Source of the DNA: Amaranthus tricolor
Lineage: Eukaryota; Streptophyta; Magnoliopsida; Caryophyllales; Amaranthaceae
DNA length: 64,000 nt
Reading direction: 5' to 3'
NCBI RefSeq assembly: GCF_026212465.1
Contig: NC_080051.1
Location: 24,284,727 to 24,348,726 of the forward strand
The position numbers and the translations under genes are program-made. This document shows, in pieces, positions 10,401-22,128 of the stretch. Position 1 is the first letter of the stretch. The number at the start of each line of letters is the position of its first letter. The notes beneath the pieces are model-generated. The model made no database searches, had not been told where the DNA came from, and saw nothing but the letters and a program-made list of their open reading frames with translations.

Positions 10401-12410
10401 CCCTCTACTATAACGATACATGTATATTTATATATAAGGCCAATGTTGAAATATGAACCAATAATCTCCCACTTGGGCTATATGAAAAAAACTATATAAA
10501 CATGCATCATGTATCATCAATTTTTTTTTTCCCCGCATGATCTTCATCAAGGTACCAATACACTTTTACTTTGAAAGTCAACCACTATAAAATTATTCCG
10601 AACAAACACTTTTTCAATAGATGTTGCAACTATTGTAGACCTGTATAATGGGCCAAATAAGAGACATAATGACTCTACTTTTAACGGTCTCGGACGGGTC
10701 TTACAAAACAGATGCAGGTTCTAATTGCGTCGGTCTTGATGGCCCGACCTGTTTATATTAATTTTTCACAATTTCTTGCATCACCATTTGGAATCCAACT
10801 GGACGTTCGAAACATGATAATTCAGCATTATCAGCATCTAAACACCAAATTGCCAATGGTGCTGCGGCTTGCAAGCATCAGCAATCATTTGTACTCCAAG
10901 TTGCTAATTGCACAATCAAATAAGACCTGACCCGTTAAAGCCCATTTTATTTTACAATCAGTGTAAATCTTCTATTTTATTTTACATAAAAAAAATGAGC
11001 TTAATTTTAAGCTTCTGCCACGTGTACAAATAGCATCAGAGATTGCTACACGTTTTTTGTGTTCCCTGTTCATTATCTCACCTTCCCACATACCAAAAGT
11101 AAAAACAACAGAGTACTAGAAGACCAAGTTGCCTGTTCATTAATTTATTTACCTCACTTTCATTCACATTAAAATAGATCTACTATTTTATAATTAAAAA
11201 AAATTATTTTTTAAATAAAAATAATAATTTTAAATAAATATAAATATAAATATAATTTTTAATAAATATTTTTTAATATTTAAGAAAAATTCGTTAACTT
11301 CAAATAAATATTACAATGCACATACATAAAATAAATACAAAAATACTTTTTCCTTGGTTTTTTTTTTACATGGATTTCTTCCATAATTTGGGTTATTTGA
11401 ATCCATATTTTTTTTGGGGATTTTTGAAATGATTACTTTGGTATTTTTTTAACCAAAAAAATACCGAAAATATGAACAAAATATGTAAAAAAAAAATTAT
11501 GTCAAAATATATCAATATGGGTCTCATTTTATAGATCTCGAAAAAATATGACCGTTGGTATAATTTTTTTAAAAAAAAAATTATATAAATACGAAAATAG
11601 CCGTTAAAGGCAAAAAACGGGTATTTGTTCGCTGCCCAATGAACACGCGACACGTGGAAAGGCATGCATGGAGCTGTCAGGTTATTGTTTTTTCTGATTT
11701 TTTGGGCCAATGGGTGCGTGACACGTGACAGATTTTTTGAAAAAAAATTTGTGACCGTTTTGATTCCCGGGTCACACTATGACACTTTCTTGCAACCTAT
11801 TTGCCAACCCACCTCAATTGAGATCACCAATAGGAGTAAATTTACTCCAATTTGGTCATATGATCTAAAACTAGATCACCATTACTTGTGCTCTTACACT
11901 TCAGAATTCTCTCATTTTTTTGCTTCATCTTTCTGCTTTTCTCCTTTCTCCTGTGTTGTCACGCCATTTTTCATAGCTTCAATGCTTCGTCTTTAATTTT
12001 TGATTAGGGATTTTTCATATCTTACTTCTACTTCTCCCTTTTCCTTGAAAAATTAGGGATTTTCGGCTTTTAAAGTCAAGACTGGGTTTTAGTTCTTGAT
12101 TTTAGGGTTTATGGTTCTTGCTTGATTGAGGTACTTATTTTCTTAAAGTTTCGTTTTTTATCATTTGATTTTCATTTTAATTTCAATTTTTCATTTTGAC
12201 TGATTTTCATTTTATCTTTATATTTAATTTTCAGTTTAGTTTTGATTTTCATTTGATTTGTTGTTTTTGCTTTACATTTAATGGCCTTCTATGTCTATCC
12301 ATGGTGTTGTAATGCTGAGACACAAATATTGTCTCATTGTTTGGTGTAGAAGGCAGAAATTTGATATTTTTTGCTGAGAAAATCATTAAAGTAATTACGC
12401 TGATATGCAG
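10401..12410. other. No gene recognised; AT-rich DNA with two G-box-like sites
   Basis: No open frame resembles a protein. CACGTG occurs near 11018 (GCCACGTGTACA) and ACACGTG near 11650 and 11720, in two similar short blocks (CCAATG...GACACGTG) that look like a small duplicated repeat. From about 11880 the plus strand becomes strongly T-rich, as in plant introns and leaders, so an unrecognised transcribed unit could begin here. Confidence 0.3.
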
Positions 12411-12494
12411 ATTGCAAAAGCCACAATCTTCCAAAGTGTCATTGACTTAAAAGACAAATTTGGGATGGAAGATCGTCACAACTTTTATTCTCAG
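12411..12494 (+). other. Candidate small internal exon, unknown gene
   Basis: An 84-base stretch is open in phase 0 between a good acceptor (TGATATGCAG) and a GT donor (TCAG|GTATTA). It would encode 28 residues including SVIDLKDKFGMEDRHNFYSQ. Flanking DNA is T-rich, as in plant introns on this strand. No partner exons were found and I do not recognise the peptide, so this is only a lead. Confidence 0.25.
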
Positions 12495-15230
12495 GTATTA
12501 GAGCGTTGAACTTGCATTTTTGTATGTTTAGTTTCCAATTTCCATCAACAAAAAAATTGCAAACAGTAGACTGATTTTGGTGATATTTCGGTGTGTATGG
12601 TTGTAGGTACTCTCAATTAGTTTTTTTGTATAGCTTCGCCTCATTCTTAGTTGATTGTTCTTTAAAGTGCTGTGTATTTGAGATTGCTGGACATCAACCA
12701 ACATTCAAAGTGAATGAAATTCTCTTACTAAAATAATTGAATTTAGATCTGTGGAGTAATTTTAAGTTTAAACTGGTCAAATAAAACTAAATATGAGTCG
12801 TCAGATTAATTAAAACTCCACTTTGAATTGTTCGACCAAATTGTTTGATAAAAATAAGATCTTAGCCATCTAGATTGCAGCTCTGAATTCTGTTTCTGAT
12901 GTTTCTTCTTTTGTTTTGTTTGTGTCTCTCTTGTTCTGATTTCTGTCATGGGCTCTCTGTTTGAGTTATAGGTTCATCAAATTCTAGAACATGTCTCTAT
13001 TGTGATAATGAAGAATTCAAGGTATTGGTATTAAGGAAATTTTGTTGATAAGGGTATAATTTTTCACTCCTTGTTTATCATCTTCTTTTGTTATTTATAT
13101 TTCATTTGTTAAAGATCAAGTACGTATAGTTGTTTGATTTAGATTATAGCAATGAGATAGTATTAAAATGAATCACTACATCATTTACACTTTTTTATGT
13201 GAAGATACACGCTATATTTGCTAATAAGGGTCAATCGAAAATAACTTGTTTGTTATCACTAAAATAAAGTGATGTGTGATACCCAAATAAGAGTGTCGAG
13301 AATCTATACATGTACTAAAGTGAAATGGAGAGTTCGAGTAATATGGTTTTTTCCTGTTTGGATTGTGAAGTATTAAGAGTATTTTTTGATCTGGTATTAT
13401 GGTTATAGTGATGGATGGGTTTGTTGATTTTGTTTCAATTGTTGATGTTTTTTCTATTACAGAGAGTTTCAGAAGTTTCTTTTACTTGATGTGAATGGCA
13501 TTACAAAACATTCAATTAGGGAAAATCTGCAATGTATTGTTTTCTTTACTCTATGAGACTTACAATTATATAACTACTTTCAAGTGTAAACTTCATCTGG
13601 ATTAACAAGGATGTCATATTATAGGTTGAGGCAATTAGTTAGTTGATTGATATGCAGTACTTGCTCTTATGTTGGTTGATTGATTCTTGATAGGTTTATT
13701 GCATTAATTACAATGAGCTTATATGCGGAGTTTCTTCCAGCACCGAAAAGAAATATTAGTGTTTTCGGTTTGAAAATTCTGTGTTTATGGTCCTTTAATT
13801 TTATCCTAATCTGCATACTGATTATAGTTAATTTAATTGATCTATATTTTGCTGCCTTGCTGGTGGTTATTGTTCGATTATTTCTTAAGTTTAGTAGATA
13901 TTTAATGAGATACTGTAATTTTTTTCATTTGTTTTAATACGAGTAAGTTGTTTTTAAAAGCTCCCTTTGTTCATAGTGCTACTTGACTTTATAAGTAAAC
14001 TATAATGCCTACTTGACGTTATATGTAAACTATAAGTAATTTTGAATTTTAGATTAGACCACAAATGTGGAGCTCAAGTTGTGACATTTTCAGTTTTGAT
14101 CCCAGTTGATGTGTAAACCTACTTAATTGTAATTGAAATTGAAACCGTAATGTTTGTCAATTTACAAATGCAATATATACGAATAAGTTTGATTTAGAAT
14201 AGTTTCATTATAAAAATAAGTTGGGTTTAGGGGTCAAAGTTTATTCTCACGGTGATGAGAATGAGTTATTGGTATTTATGATTATAACGAGAGCGATTTT
14301 TAAAATTAATTTGATGAAATTTACATTGTGTGTTGTCATCCAATGGTAGTGAAGTTTTCATTACTAATTTTCTATTACTGGTTGGGATAATTTGTATTAG
14401 TGCTCTAAGAGTCCAACTTTTACATTACATGACTTAGCAATTTGGGAGAATTTGTCTAATAATTATTTTGGGTAGTAGTTGTTAAATTGTTATAGGTTGC
14501 ACATTAGAAGATGTTTCTAAGGAAGTATAATCGGTTAAATTGTGGTTATGCCAACTGATTAATGCTCCAACAATATGAATCCTAACACTTAGTTTGATCT
14601 TTTTGTAGCTTTCAAACAGTGATACTTATTTACGATGAATCTCATATGGTTATTGGTTATATTTGTTTTCTTTTATTTCTATGAATCTCATATGATGAAT
14701 CTTTTTTATTGTGCTCTGTAATAGATTATATTTGTTTTCAAGTCACCATCATATCCCAATGTATGCATTATGAAATAAGATGCATTTTAATACATTGAAT
14801 TTGTGCTTGGTAATTGAAACAATACAAATCAGAAATTTACATTCAACTTTTCAGGCTTGTCATGGACTTGGGTTGCAAGGCTGTGCAGCTACTGTCTGCT
14901 ATTGTATTATTTAGTTTTTATCGTTGAATTTGAAATCAATATTTTGTGATTCAGACATTGATTTCTTCGAAATTGTGATTCAAAAAATTATATGCTTTTT
15001 GTTTCCATGTTGTTTTGGATTTTTTTTTCTGTAATTTCAAAATTCAATTGTATTATTTGTTTTCTGTAATTTTTTCTGAAATTTACATTCAATTGATTTC
15101 TGTAATTCAGACAAATTATAGTAGATGTTCATGATTTGCTTTGGTTAATCTTATGATTCTATTGTGGAATTTTCATAATTTGCTTTGGTTAATCTTATGA
15201 TTCTTCTTGTGTTTATTGGGGAAACTTAAA
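12495..15230 (+). other. No gene recognised; T-rich intron-like DNA
   Basis: The plus strand is T-rich throughout and the only frames are short AT-rich ones (for example 13680-13937). There are no recognisable protein motifs. A duplicated block, CATAATTTGCTTTGGTTAAT and flanks, occurs near 15130 and 15175. Confidence 0.3.
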
Positions 15231-15425
15231 CATGGTAAGGTTGCTGCAAATAAAGTTTTGTCTTCTTGATCACAACAAGGCGTTCCGTCAGTTTTCTAAC
15301 TGAGATTAAGGTGATCTCAGAGGTAATACGTGAAAACTTGATTAAGTTATATGGCTATTGTGTGGAGGGGAGACATAGGAATTGTTATACAACTATCTGC
15401 AACAGCCTAGCACATACTCTATCAG
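15231..15425 (+). pseudogene. Relic of a receptor-like kinase exon (CRPK1/At1g16670 type)
   Basis: Three-frame reading gives GKVAANKVLSS, a stop, SQQGV, a frameshift, then FLTEIKVISEVIRENLIKLY, GYCVEGRHR, a frameshift and NSLAHTL-SG, ending at a GT splice donor at 15426. This corresponds to kinase subdomains II-IV of the plant kinases whose exon reads KVLS-ES-QGV-EFLTEI. The invariant subdomain II Lys survives in AANK. The exon has one in-frame stop (expected Glu) and at least two frameshifts, and neighbouring kinase exons were not found. Confidence 0.75.
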
Positions 15426-15708
15426 GTAACTATTTTTTGTTTGTCCATCTTACACCCTTCATACTCGTTAACAACCTAGCTAAGCTTTATGACTGAACAT
15501 GTATGTTCACTATAAAGCTTTTAATACGTTTTCAGGTCTTGATTTGATGTCAGTGCTTACAATTACCTATACGTCTTCTGCCCTTTTATCCTTTACACCT
15601 CTGTAACACATTGACATTATAATATTTTTATTTGTATTCTTGATAATGAAAATATATAAAATAACATGATATCCGATAGTGTAACTTGGGGGACCGTGTG
15701 CGTAGCAC

Positions 15709-15840
15709 GCGGCCCCACAACTATAGTACTTTAAAATACGCACACGGCCCCACAACTATAGTACTTTAAAATACGCACCAGCCCCACAACTATAGTACTT
15801 TAAAATATGCACGCGGCCCCACAACTATAGTACTTTAAAA
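15709..15840. repeat. Four-copy tandem repeat, unit about 37 bp
   Basis: Four near-identical units contain GGCCCCACAACTATAGTACT followed by TTAAAATACGCAC. Units are almost unchanged, so the array is probably young. It lies about 280 bases downstream of the kinase relic. Confidence 0.85.
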
Positions 15841-16533
15841 TGTTAGTAACTACCATCTATTTATATCCTCTTGATTTGCATATTACTTTGTTAAGTTTGC
15901 ACCAGATGAGTTAAATATATGTTTTTATATACAATTATAACTTTGTACAATTGATGGGCACAAAAATAAGATGATTAATGTGAATTCTCTATAAATAATG
16001 TCAGGTAATGACATTATTTGCACATGAAATTGCTCCCTCTTTTTCTCATACTCATGTTACAAATTTCATCTGTATTATTACCAGTGTTTCATTGAATCAC
16101 GATAGTAATCATTTAGAATTTTATTTATAATTATAGAAACATACTTAGCTTGTTTAATTTGACCCATTTTATTTTATATTAGATTATTTTTAAATAAAAA
16201 CTTTTTGGATAGACATGATGATGACTGTTTAATTAATCTTTATTTTTTGTATAATTAATAATGTACGAAAAGTTTTACAACTAAATTAGAAGGGTTTTTT
16301 TAGCTTACAATTTAAAATTATGGGTTAGTTTAATGGTTGATAGCTTTTCTTTTACACTTTAACAGAAAATAAATTTGATTTTTACAATCTATAAAAAGAA
16401 TTAATTTTTTCCACTTGCCTGGAAAATTTATCCATATAATTTTAAATTTCTAAGGTTAGTATGAACTTAGTGCTAAGTTTTTTCTTATGTCACGTTTTAT
16501 ACTTCTTTCTAAGGTTAGAATGACTTTCGTGTT

Positions 16534-16535
<2 letters not shown>

Positions 16536-16585
<50 letters not shown>
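16536..16585. repeat. (TA)n microsatellite
   Basis: About 25 uninterrupted TA units lie outside the CACTA element. Confidence 0.95.
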
Positions 16586-16589
<4 letters not shown>

Positions 16590-16898
16590 TTACTGTATTT
16601 GATTTGTGGAAAAACTTAAGCTTTTGATTAATGTTTGATCAAGGAATCTAAGTGCTGGTAGAGGTTTTGTTCTTAATGCTTTGCCAAGTTATGCTGAATG
16701 ATCTCTCAAGAAGATGATAGTTCCTACAAAAAGCAACGAGGGGTTAGTAGGGCTTAGAATGTTTTTCAGGGGATCAACTCCGACGCCCAAGTTAGTAACA
16801 CTCTACAAAAAACTATTAAACTGGCGACACACATTATCGTCGCCATTTCATAGCTAAATGGTCAAAAAGTTCCCTTGTCGACGGGAGGGCGACGAGGT

Positions 16899-17125
16899 TC
16901 GTGGTGGTCGCCTTTTCGTTCGTCGCTAACACCAAAATGGACGCCATATCCTCGCCATTTTTTAAAGAAAAGTTGGCGACCAAGAGGCGACGAGATGTCC
17001 ATCACCAAGAACGTGGTGGTCGCCTTTTCGTTCGTCGCTAACACCAAAATGGACGTCATATCCTCGCCATTTTTTAAAGAAAAGTTGGCGACCAAGAGGC
17101 GACGAGATGTCCATCGCCAAGAACG
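16899..17125. repeat. Left subterminal direct repeats, 112-bp period
   Basis: Two tandem copies start GTGGTGGTCGCC at 16901 and 17013. They are dense in GTCGCC/GGCGAC and CGACGA motifs. In CACTA elements such subterminal repeats bind TnpA-type protein; here they are recognised by position and repetition only. Confidence 0.8.
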
Positions 17126-17271
17126 TGTCTGACATGGCGACAAGAATCTCCTCGCCAACGTTCTTGCCAGGCCTGGCGACCAAATATCTCGTCGCCAATA
17201 TGGCGACCACCTTCTGATAGCCTTTTCGTCGCCTACTGCTAGCGACAACATTTTTATGCTTTTTGGTCGCC

Positions 17272-17273
<2 letters not shown>

Positions 17274-17341
<68 letters not shown>
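17274..17341. repeat. (TA)n microsatellite in left arm
   Basis: A long TA run between the subterminal repeats and the TnpA-like gene, mirrored at 23731-23816 in the right arm. Confidence 0.95.
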
Positions 17342-17345
<4 letters not shown>

Positions 17346-17490
17346 TATATTTATATATATTTTGTATTAGTTATAATATTAAGATAAAAATATATACACA
17401 TAAAACAAATAAATTAAAATAAAAGAGCTGGAAATATTATATATAAAACTAAAATTTATTTACAAAGTCACAAAAATTACATATATTTTA

Positions 17491-18745
17491 TCATTCATTT
17501 GGAGGGGGTGGAGGAAGAGGTTGATTCAAATTGAAATGCGATTCAATGAATTTCAAAAAGAGTTCTCTTTCTCTTGTTATTTGTTCAGTCAGCCTTTGAT
17601 GAGTCTCATAGAAAGTCTGAGCATTTCCTCTTCGTATCGCTTCCCATAATTGATCATTAAACTCCATTTGTCGGGCTTCTGAATCCGCAAATCTTTGTTG
17701 TATCATTAATGGCATCATAATCAGGTTGTGCAGGCTGAGAAGACGGAATATCCGTTGGCTCAGGAGGATAAATAATTTGAGAGGCGGATCCAACCCCAAA
17801 TACCTCTTTGTTTTTTTTGTTTGAACTGCTTTCTACGTTTTTTATAATACTACTTAAAATTCAATATAATACTACTTAATTAACTAAGTACTCACTAAAT
17901 CCCGCATTGTTCTGGCGTGCGGGATTTAGCCACCTATATGGGTGGCTTCAGCTTTATCTTTTCCTCCACGTCTATTGGAGGAATTCCTAGCCGAAACGGC
18001 TTTGTTATTTGGGCGTTCCCAATCAACCTTCCATCGCGCCCAGGTCTCATTATCGATGGAAGGAGGTTTAAATTCAGGCTTGCTTTTCAACGTCCTGCGC
18101 CATTTGAAAAGTATATCCGCATAGCGCTTTGCAGCTTTTTCCTCCCATGACCTTCGAACGAAATGTTCGAGGCGAGGGTTCCATTTGTATTGTTTCTAAA
18201 TACATAAATATTTCATCAAATAAAATACTTAATATAATTTATATATAAAAAAGTCTAAAAATAAACAACAAAATAATAATTTTACCTTAAATTCATTAAA
18301 ATAAAAATCTTTGGTGGGTTTGGTCACATCCTTCCAACTACTACCTTCGACATCTTGCCTATAATTAAAGGTAGCCTTTATTTTTGATGCAATGGTGTTC
18401 CCGGATATCGAATTAAATCTTACAATATTTAACAAAATTAGTTTACATTGAAATTTTAATATTGAAAAAAAAAATGATAATAAGATGATAAAAACATTTA
18501 CTTGTTTATTGTTGGTAACCATGGAAGATTCGGACGATGATCGTCTCCATTGTGCTCTTCCATATTATGTATGAATCACTTGGAGTATTTTCACTACTCC
18601 CATGAACTGGGTTATTGTTGTCTTCGTCGCTATTGTTGTCGTTGCTAGTCGACAAATTATTCAAGAAATAGTTGTTAGCCCAATCATTAGGGTCGCTGCT
18701 CATTTTGCCTATAATATTTATTTCAAACCCTAATATTATTTTCAA
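17491..18745 (-). pseudogene. TnpA-like CACTA second gene, left copy (broken)
   Basis: Minus-strand exons: MSSDPNDWANNYFLNNL (about 18702), RFNSISGNTIASKIKATFN (about 18415), a block with WDPRLEHFVRRSWEEKAAK to NSSNRRGGKDKAEATHIGG ending in a stop at 17915, and a C-terminal block RQMEFNDQLWEAIRRG to NLNQPLPPPPPNE (stop near 17491). The family encodes a DNA-binding accessory factor for CACTA transposition. This copy lacks the exon after HIGG and has frameshifts in the first and last exons. Confidence 0.75.
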
Positions 18746-19375
18746 CTAAAATCAATCTTTATTTATACCAGAAAATGTCCCAATTTTATCTACATAATGA
18801 ATTATTTCATCCCAAACTAAACATTACTACGTATACTATTAAAGTAATTCGAAAATTACATTTAAAAAAAAAAACTGTTTTAATTAACATTAGACATGCT
18901 CAAAAAATCGAAATTATAAAAAAAAATTAAAAAATTTCGAAACTAGATAATAACATCATATTAAAAATGAATTACTCTATAATTCCAAAATTACATTCTA
19001 AATAAAAGAAATGTAGAAAAATATAACATAAAATATGCTCAAAGTATACCAAAATTCATAATTCGAAAATATAAATTACTTTGAAATTCAAAAATTGCAT
19101 AAAAATAACATTAAACATGCTCAAATTATACCATAATTCGAAAATGTTAAAAACATACAAAAAATGACGAAACAAAATAATAACATTAGACATGCTCAAA
19201 ATATACCATAATTTGAAATTTAAAAAAAACATACATAATTCAACATAAACATATGAAATAACAAGAAAAAACATGTTGAAGATGATAATGTACTCCATAG
19301 CTCGAAATCAAACATAAAAAAAAAAAACATTCAAACATAATTTATCATCATAATCATCAAGAACATTGAAATAAT

Positions 19376-20925
19376 TCAAAAAATTAAACAATAAACACTA
19401 AAATAGTTGTCGTTCTCAACATCTTCATCTTCGGATTGTTCGTTTTCTGACAGTACAAGATCCACATCTTCTTTAGTATCTTCATCATTATCATGCATCT
19501 GTTGAACAATTTCGCCAGATGGATCAAGAAGCGGTGTTTGGGAAACATCTTCTTCAATTTCAATACGGTTCCTATTTTCTTCTTGGAAAGCAGCATCTTT
19601 GGATTCCTGTTCTACTTCTTTGTCAAATTTAATTTGTTTGACTTTGCAAACCGCTTTCCAATCTTTTAAATTATGTCTTGTACTCGGATATAGAAGATAA
19701 TATACTTGACATGCTTGACTTGCCAACACAAATGGATCATATAAACGATACGAGCGACCTTGATGTATGTCAACTAACTTGTATCGTTTATGAATATTTG
19801 TTCCGCGGCTATTTCTAGTAGTAGTTGGGTCATACCAATGACATTTGAACAACGTTACTCTTTTGATAGGTATCCCCGGGTATTCAACCTCTACGATTTC
19901 AAACAATTGCCCGTAAAAATCTTTTTCGTCACGACTGTTGTCAGTAGCTTTGACGGACACTCCACTATTGTCTGCTAATTTATTTGATGCATGACGTACT
20001 GTATGGAATCTATATCCGTTTGTGTAACACATTGTAACTCCGAGCATGTTTAAGTGGTCCTTCAGCAATCTGCTTCAAAATTTCACTGTTCACTCGGTTA
20101 TCGAATGATCCTTGTCTTGCCTGTCAGATAAATGGAAATAATTTATGAATTTAATTAATGTAATACTGACATACATACATAATAACTAACGTAATAGATG
20201 AACAACATACTGCAGTTCTGAACGCATTTGTGAAATTCTCTTGCACAAACGCTTCAATCCTCTGACTTGACCAATTCGGTTGATGTCTTTGAATTGAACT
20301 TTTAAACTCAGATACAAATACATCCACCTCTGGACAGTTCATTAGCACGTATCTATGTGCAATCTCATAAACTCTTTCATCCAAAATATATGCTTTTCCT
20401 TTTCCATGAAATCTTATTGGATGACTGAAGATTGTGAATACACCAGTTACAATATTGTTGTAACTTCCATCGTCATTCCTAGGAAGGTCTCTGACCCTGC
20501 ATCGCACATGTGGCTCAAAATAATGGGAAACAAAATGCGATGCTTTCTCGGTTAAATATGCGTTGCATATCGACGCTTTAACATGAGCTTTATTTTTCAC
20601 ATTCAGTTTCAAATGTCTAAGATACCTGTACAAAAAAATTAGTTCACCGGTAGAATAATGAAAAAATTAATTACATATGATTTATACCTCTCAAATGGAT
20701 ATATCCATCTGTATTGGACCGGTCCCGCAATTCTAGCCTCATATGCCAAATGGATAGGAAGGTGTTCCATGCTATCAAAGAATGTAGGCGGAAATATAGT
20801 CTCTAGTTTGCAGATGATAACCGGAATATCTGCTTGCATCTTCCTCAAATCCTCCACACATAGCTTTGTGGTTGTCAAACTTCTAAAGCATAAGCTTAAT
20901 TCCAATTGCATTCAGAGAATTGCTA
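19376..20925 (-). pseudogene. CACTA transposase, C-terminal half (DUF4218 + DUF4216), left copy
   Basis: Reads minus from SLTTTKLCVEDLRKMQADIP and EYRW-like segment VQYRWIYPFER (DUF4218) through an intron to SHYFEPHVRCRVRDLPRNDD, with a donor near 20208, then an exon from about 20120 with NRVNSEILKQIAEGPLKHAR. A two-base loss in SYNV-CYTNG shifts the frame before the DUF4216 part KRVTLFKCHWYDPTTT and YDPFVLASQACQVYYLLYPS. The ORF ends at 19376 after an acidic tail. The N-terminal TNP2 catalytic part is absent. Confidence 0.85.
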
Positions 20926-20948
20926 CCGGTGAAGGTTTGGGAAGCTCT
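20626..20948 (-). other. Single-copy loop between the CACTA arms
   Basis: The loop belongs to the minus-strand transposase copy: exon sequence ending in YRWIYPFER (20925-20688), then a 62-base intron (20687-20626, GTATAA...TACAG) that joins in frame to the left-arm exon YLRHLKLN. The left copy is therefore about 300 bases longer at its 5' side than the right copy. Confidence 0.75.
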
Positions 20949-22090
20949 TACCTTAGACATTTGAAACTGAATGTGAAAAATAAAGCTCATGTTAAAGTGT
21001 CGATATGCAACGCATATTTAACCGAGAAAGCATCACATTTTGTTTCCCATTATTTTGAGCCACATGTGCGATGCAGGGTCAGAGACCTTCCTAGGAATGA
21101 CGATGGAAGTTACAACAATATTGTAATTGGTGTATTCACAATCTTTAGTCATCCAATAAGATTTCATGGAAAAGGAAAAGCATATATTTTGGATGAAAGA
21201 GATTATGAGATTGCACATAGATACGTGCTAATGAACTGTCCAGAGGTGGATGTATTTGTATCTGAGTTTAAAAGTTCAATTCAAAGACATCAACCGAATT
21301 GGTCAAGTCAGAGGATTGAATCGTTTGTGAAAGAGAATTTCACAAATGCGTTCAGAACTGCAGTATGTTTGTTCATCTATTACGTTAGTTATTATGTATG
21401 TATGTCAGTATTACGTTAATTAAATTCATAAATTATTTCCATTTATCTAACAGGCAAGATAAGGATCATTCGATAACCGATTGAACAGTGAAATTTTGAA
21501 GCAGATGGCTGAAGGACCACTTAAACATGCTCGGAGTACAATGTCTGTTACACAAACGGATATAGATTCCATACAGTACGTCATGCATCAAATAAATTAG
21601 CAGACAATAGTGGAGTGTCCGTCAAAGCTACTGACAACAGTCGTGACGAAGAAGATTTTTACGGGCAATTGCTTGAAATCGTAGAGGTTGAATACCCGGG
21701 GATACCTATCAAAAGAGTAACGTTGTTCAAATGTCATTGGTATGACCCAACTACTACTATTAATAGCCGCGGAACAAATATTTATAAACGATATAAGTTA
21801 GTTGACATACATCAAGGTCGCTCGTATCGTTTATATGATCCATTTGTGTTGGCAAGTCAAGCATGTCAAGTATATTATCTTCTATATCCGAGTACAAGAC
21901 ATAATTTAAAAGATTGGAGAGCGGTTTGCAAAGTCAAACAAATTAAATTTGACAAAGAAGTAGAACAGGAATCCAAAGATGCTGCTTTCCAAGAAGAAAA
22001 TAGGGACCGTATTGAAATTGAAGATGTTTCCAAAACACCACTTCTTGATCCATTTGGCGAAATTGTAGATAATTCATTATGTAGATAAAA
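20949..22090 (+). pseudogene. CACTA transposase, C-terminal half, right copy
   Basis: The same exons as the left copy on the plus strand: YLRHLKLNVKNKAHVKVSIC to FRTAV (about 20952-21362), an intron, an exon from about 21454 with a one-base loss near LKHARS, then VSVKATDNSRDEEDFYGQ and KRVTLFKCHWYDPTTT up to TPLLDPFGEIV, where a deletion removes the normal C-terminus. It begins abruptly at the palindrome loop. Confidence 0.85.
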
Positions 22091-22128
22091 TTGAGACATT
22101 TTTTGGTATAGTTAAAGATTGATTTTAG

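Larger units (their letters stand above)
16799..20625 (-). repeat. Left arm of the CACTA palindrome
   Basis: This arm reads on the minus strand from transposase C-terminus to element terminus. Relative to the right arm it keeps about 700 bases (about 18810-19505, including the end of the transposase ORF) and lacks about 340 bases of the TnpA-like gene (the right-arm stretch at about 23010-23345). The AT-rich stretch 18760-19375 holds no gene beyond the transposase end. Confidence 0.88.

Noticed and set aside
11393..11996. Frames of 105 and 110 codons on opposite strands
   Set aside because: They overlap each other in poly-A/poly-T rich DNA and give Phe/Lys/Ile-rich peptides without motifs.
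13680..13937. 85-codon hydrophobic frame
   Set aside because: T-rich intron-like DNA gives hydrophobic codons by composition alone; no splice context or family match.
16875..17251. Overlapping frames with Arg/Ser-rich peptides in the CACTA ends (also 24070-24448)
   Set aside because: They arise from GC-richer subterminal direct repeats read in several frames; the sequence is duplicated at both ends and shows no protein motif.
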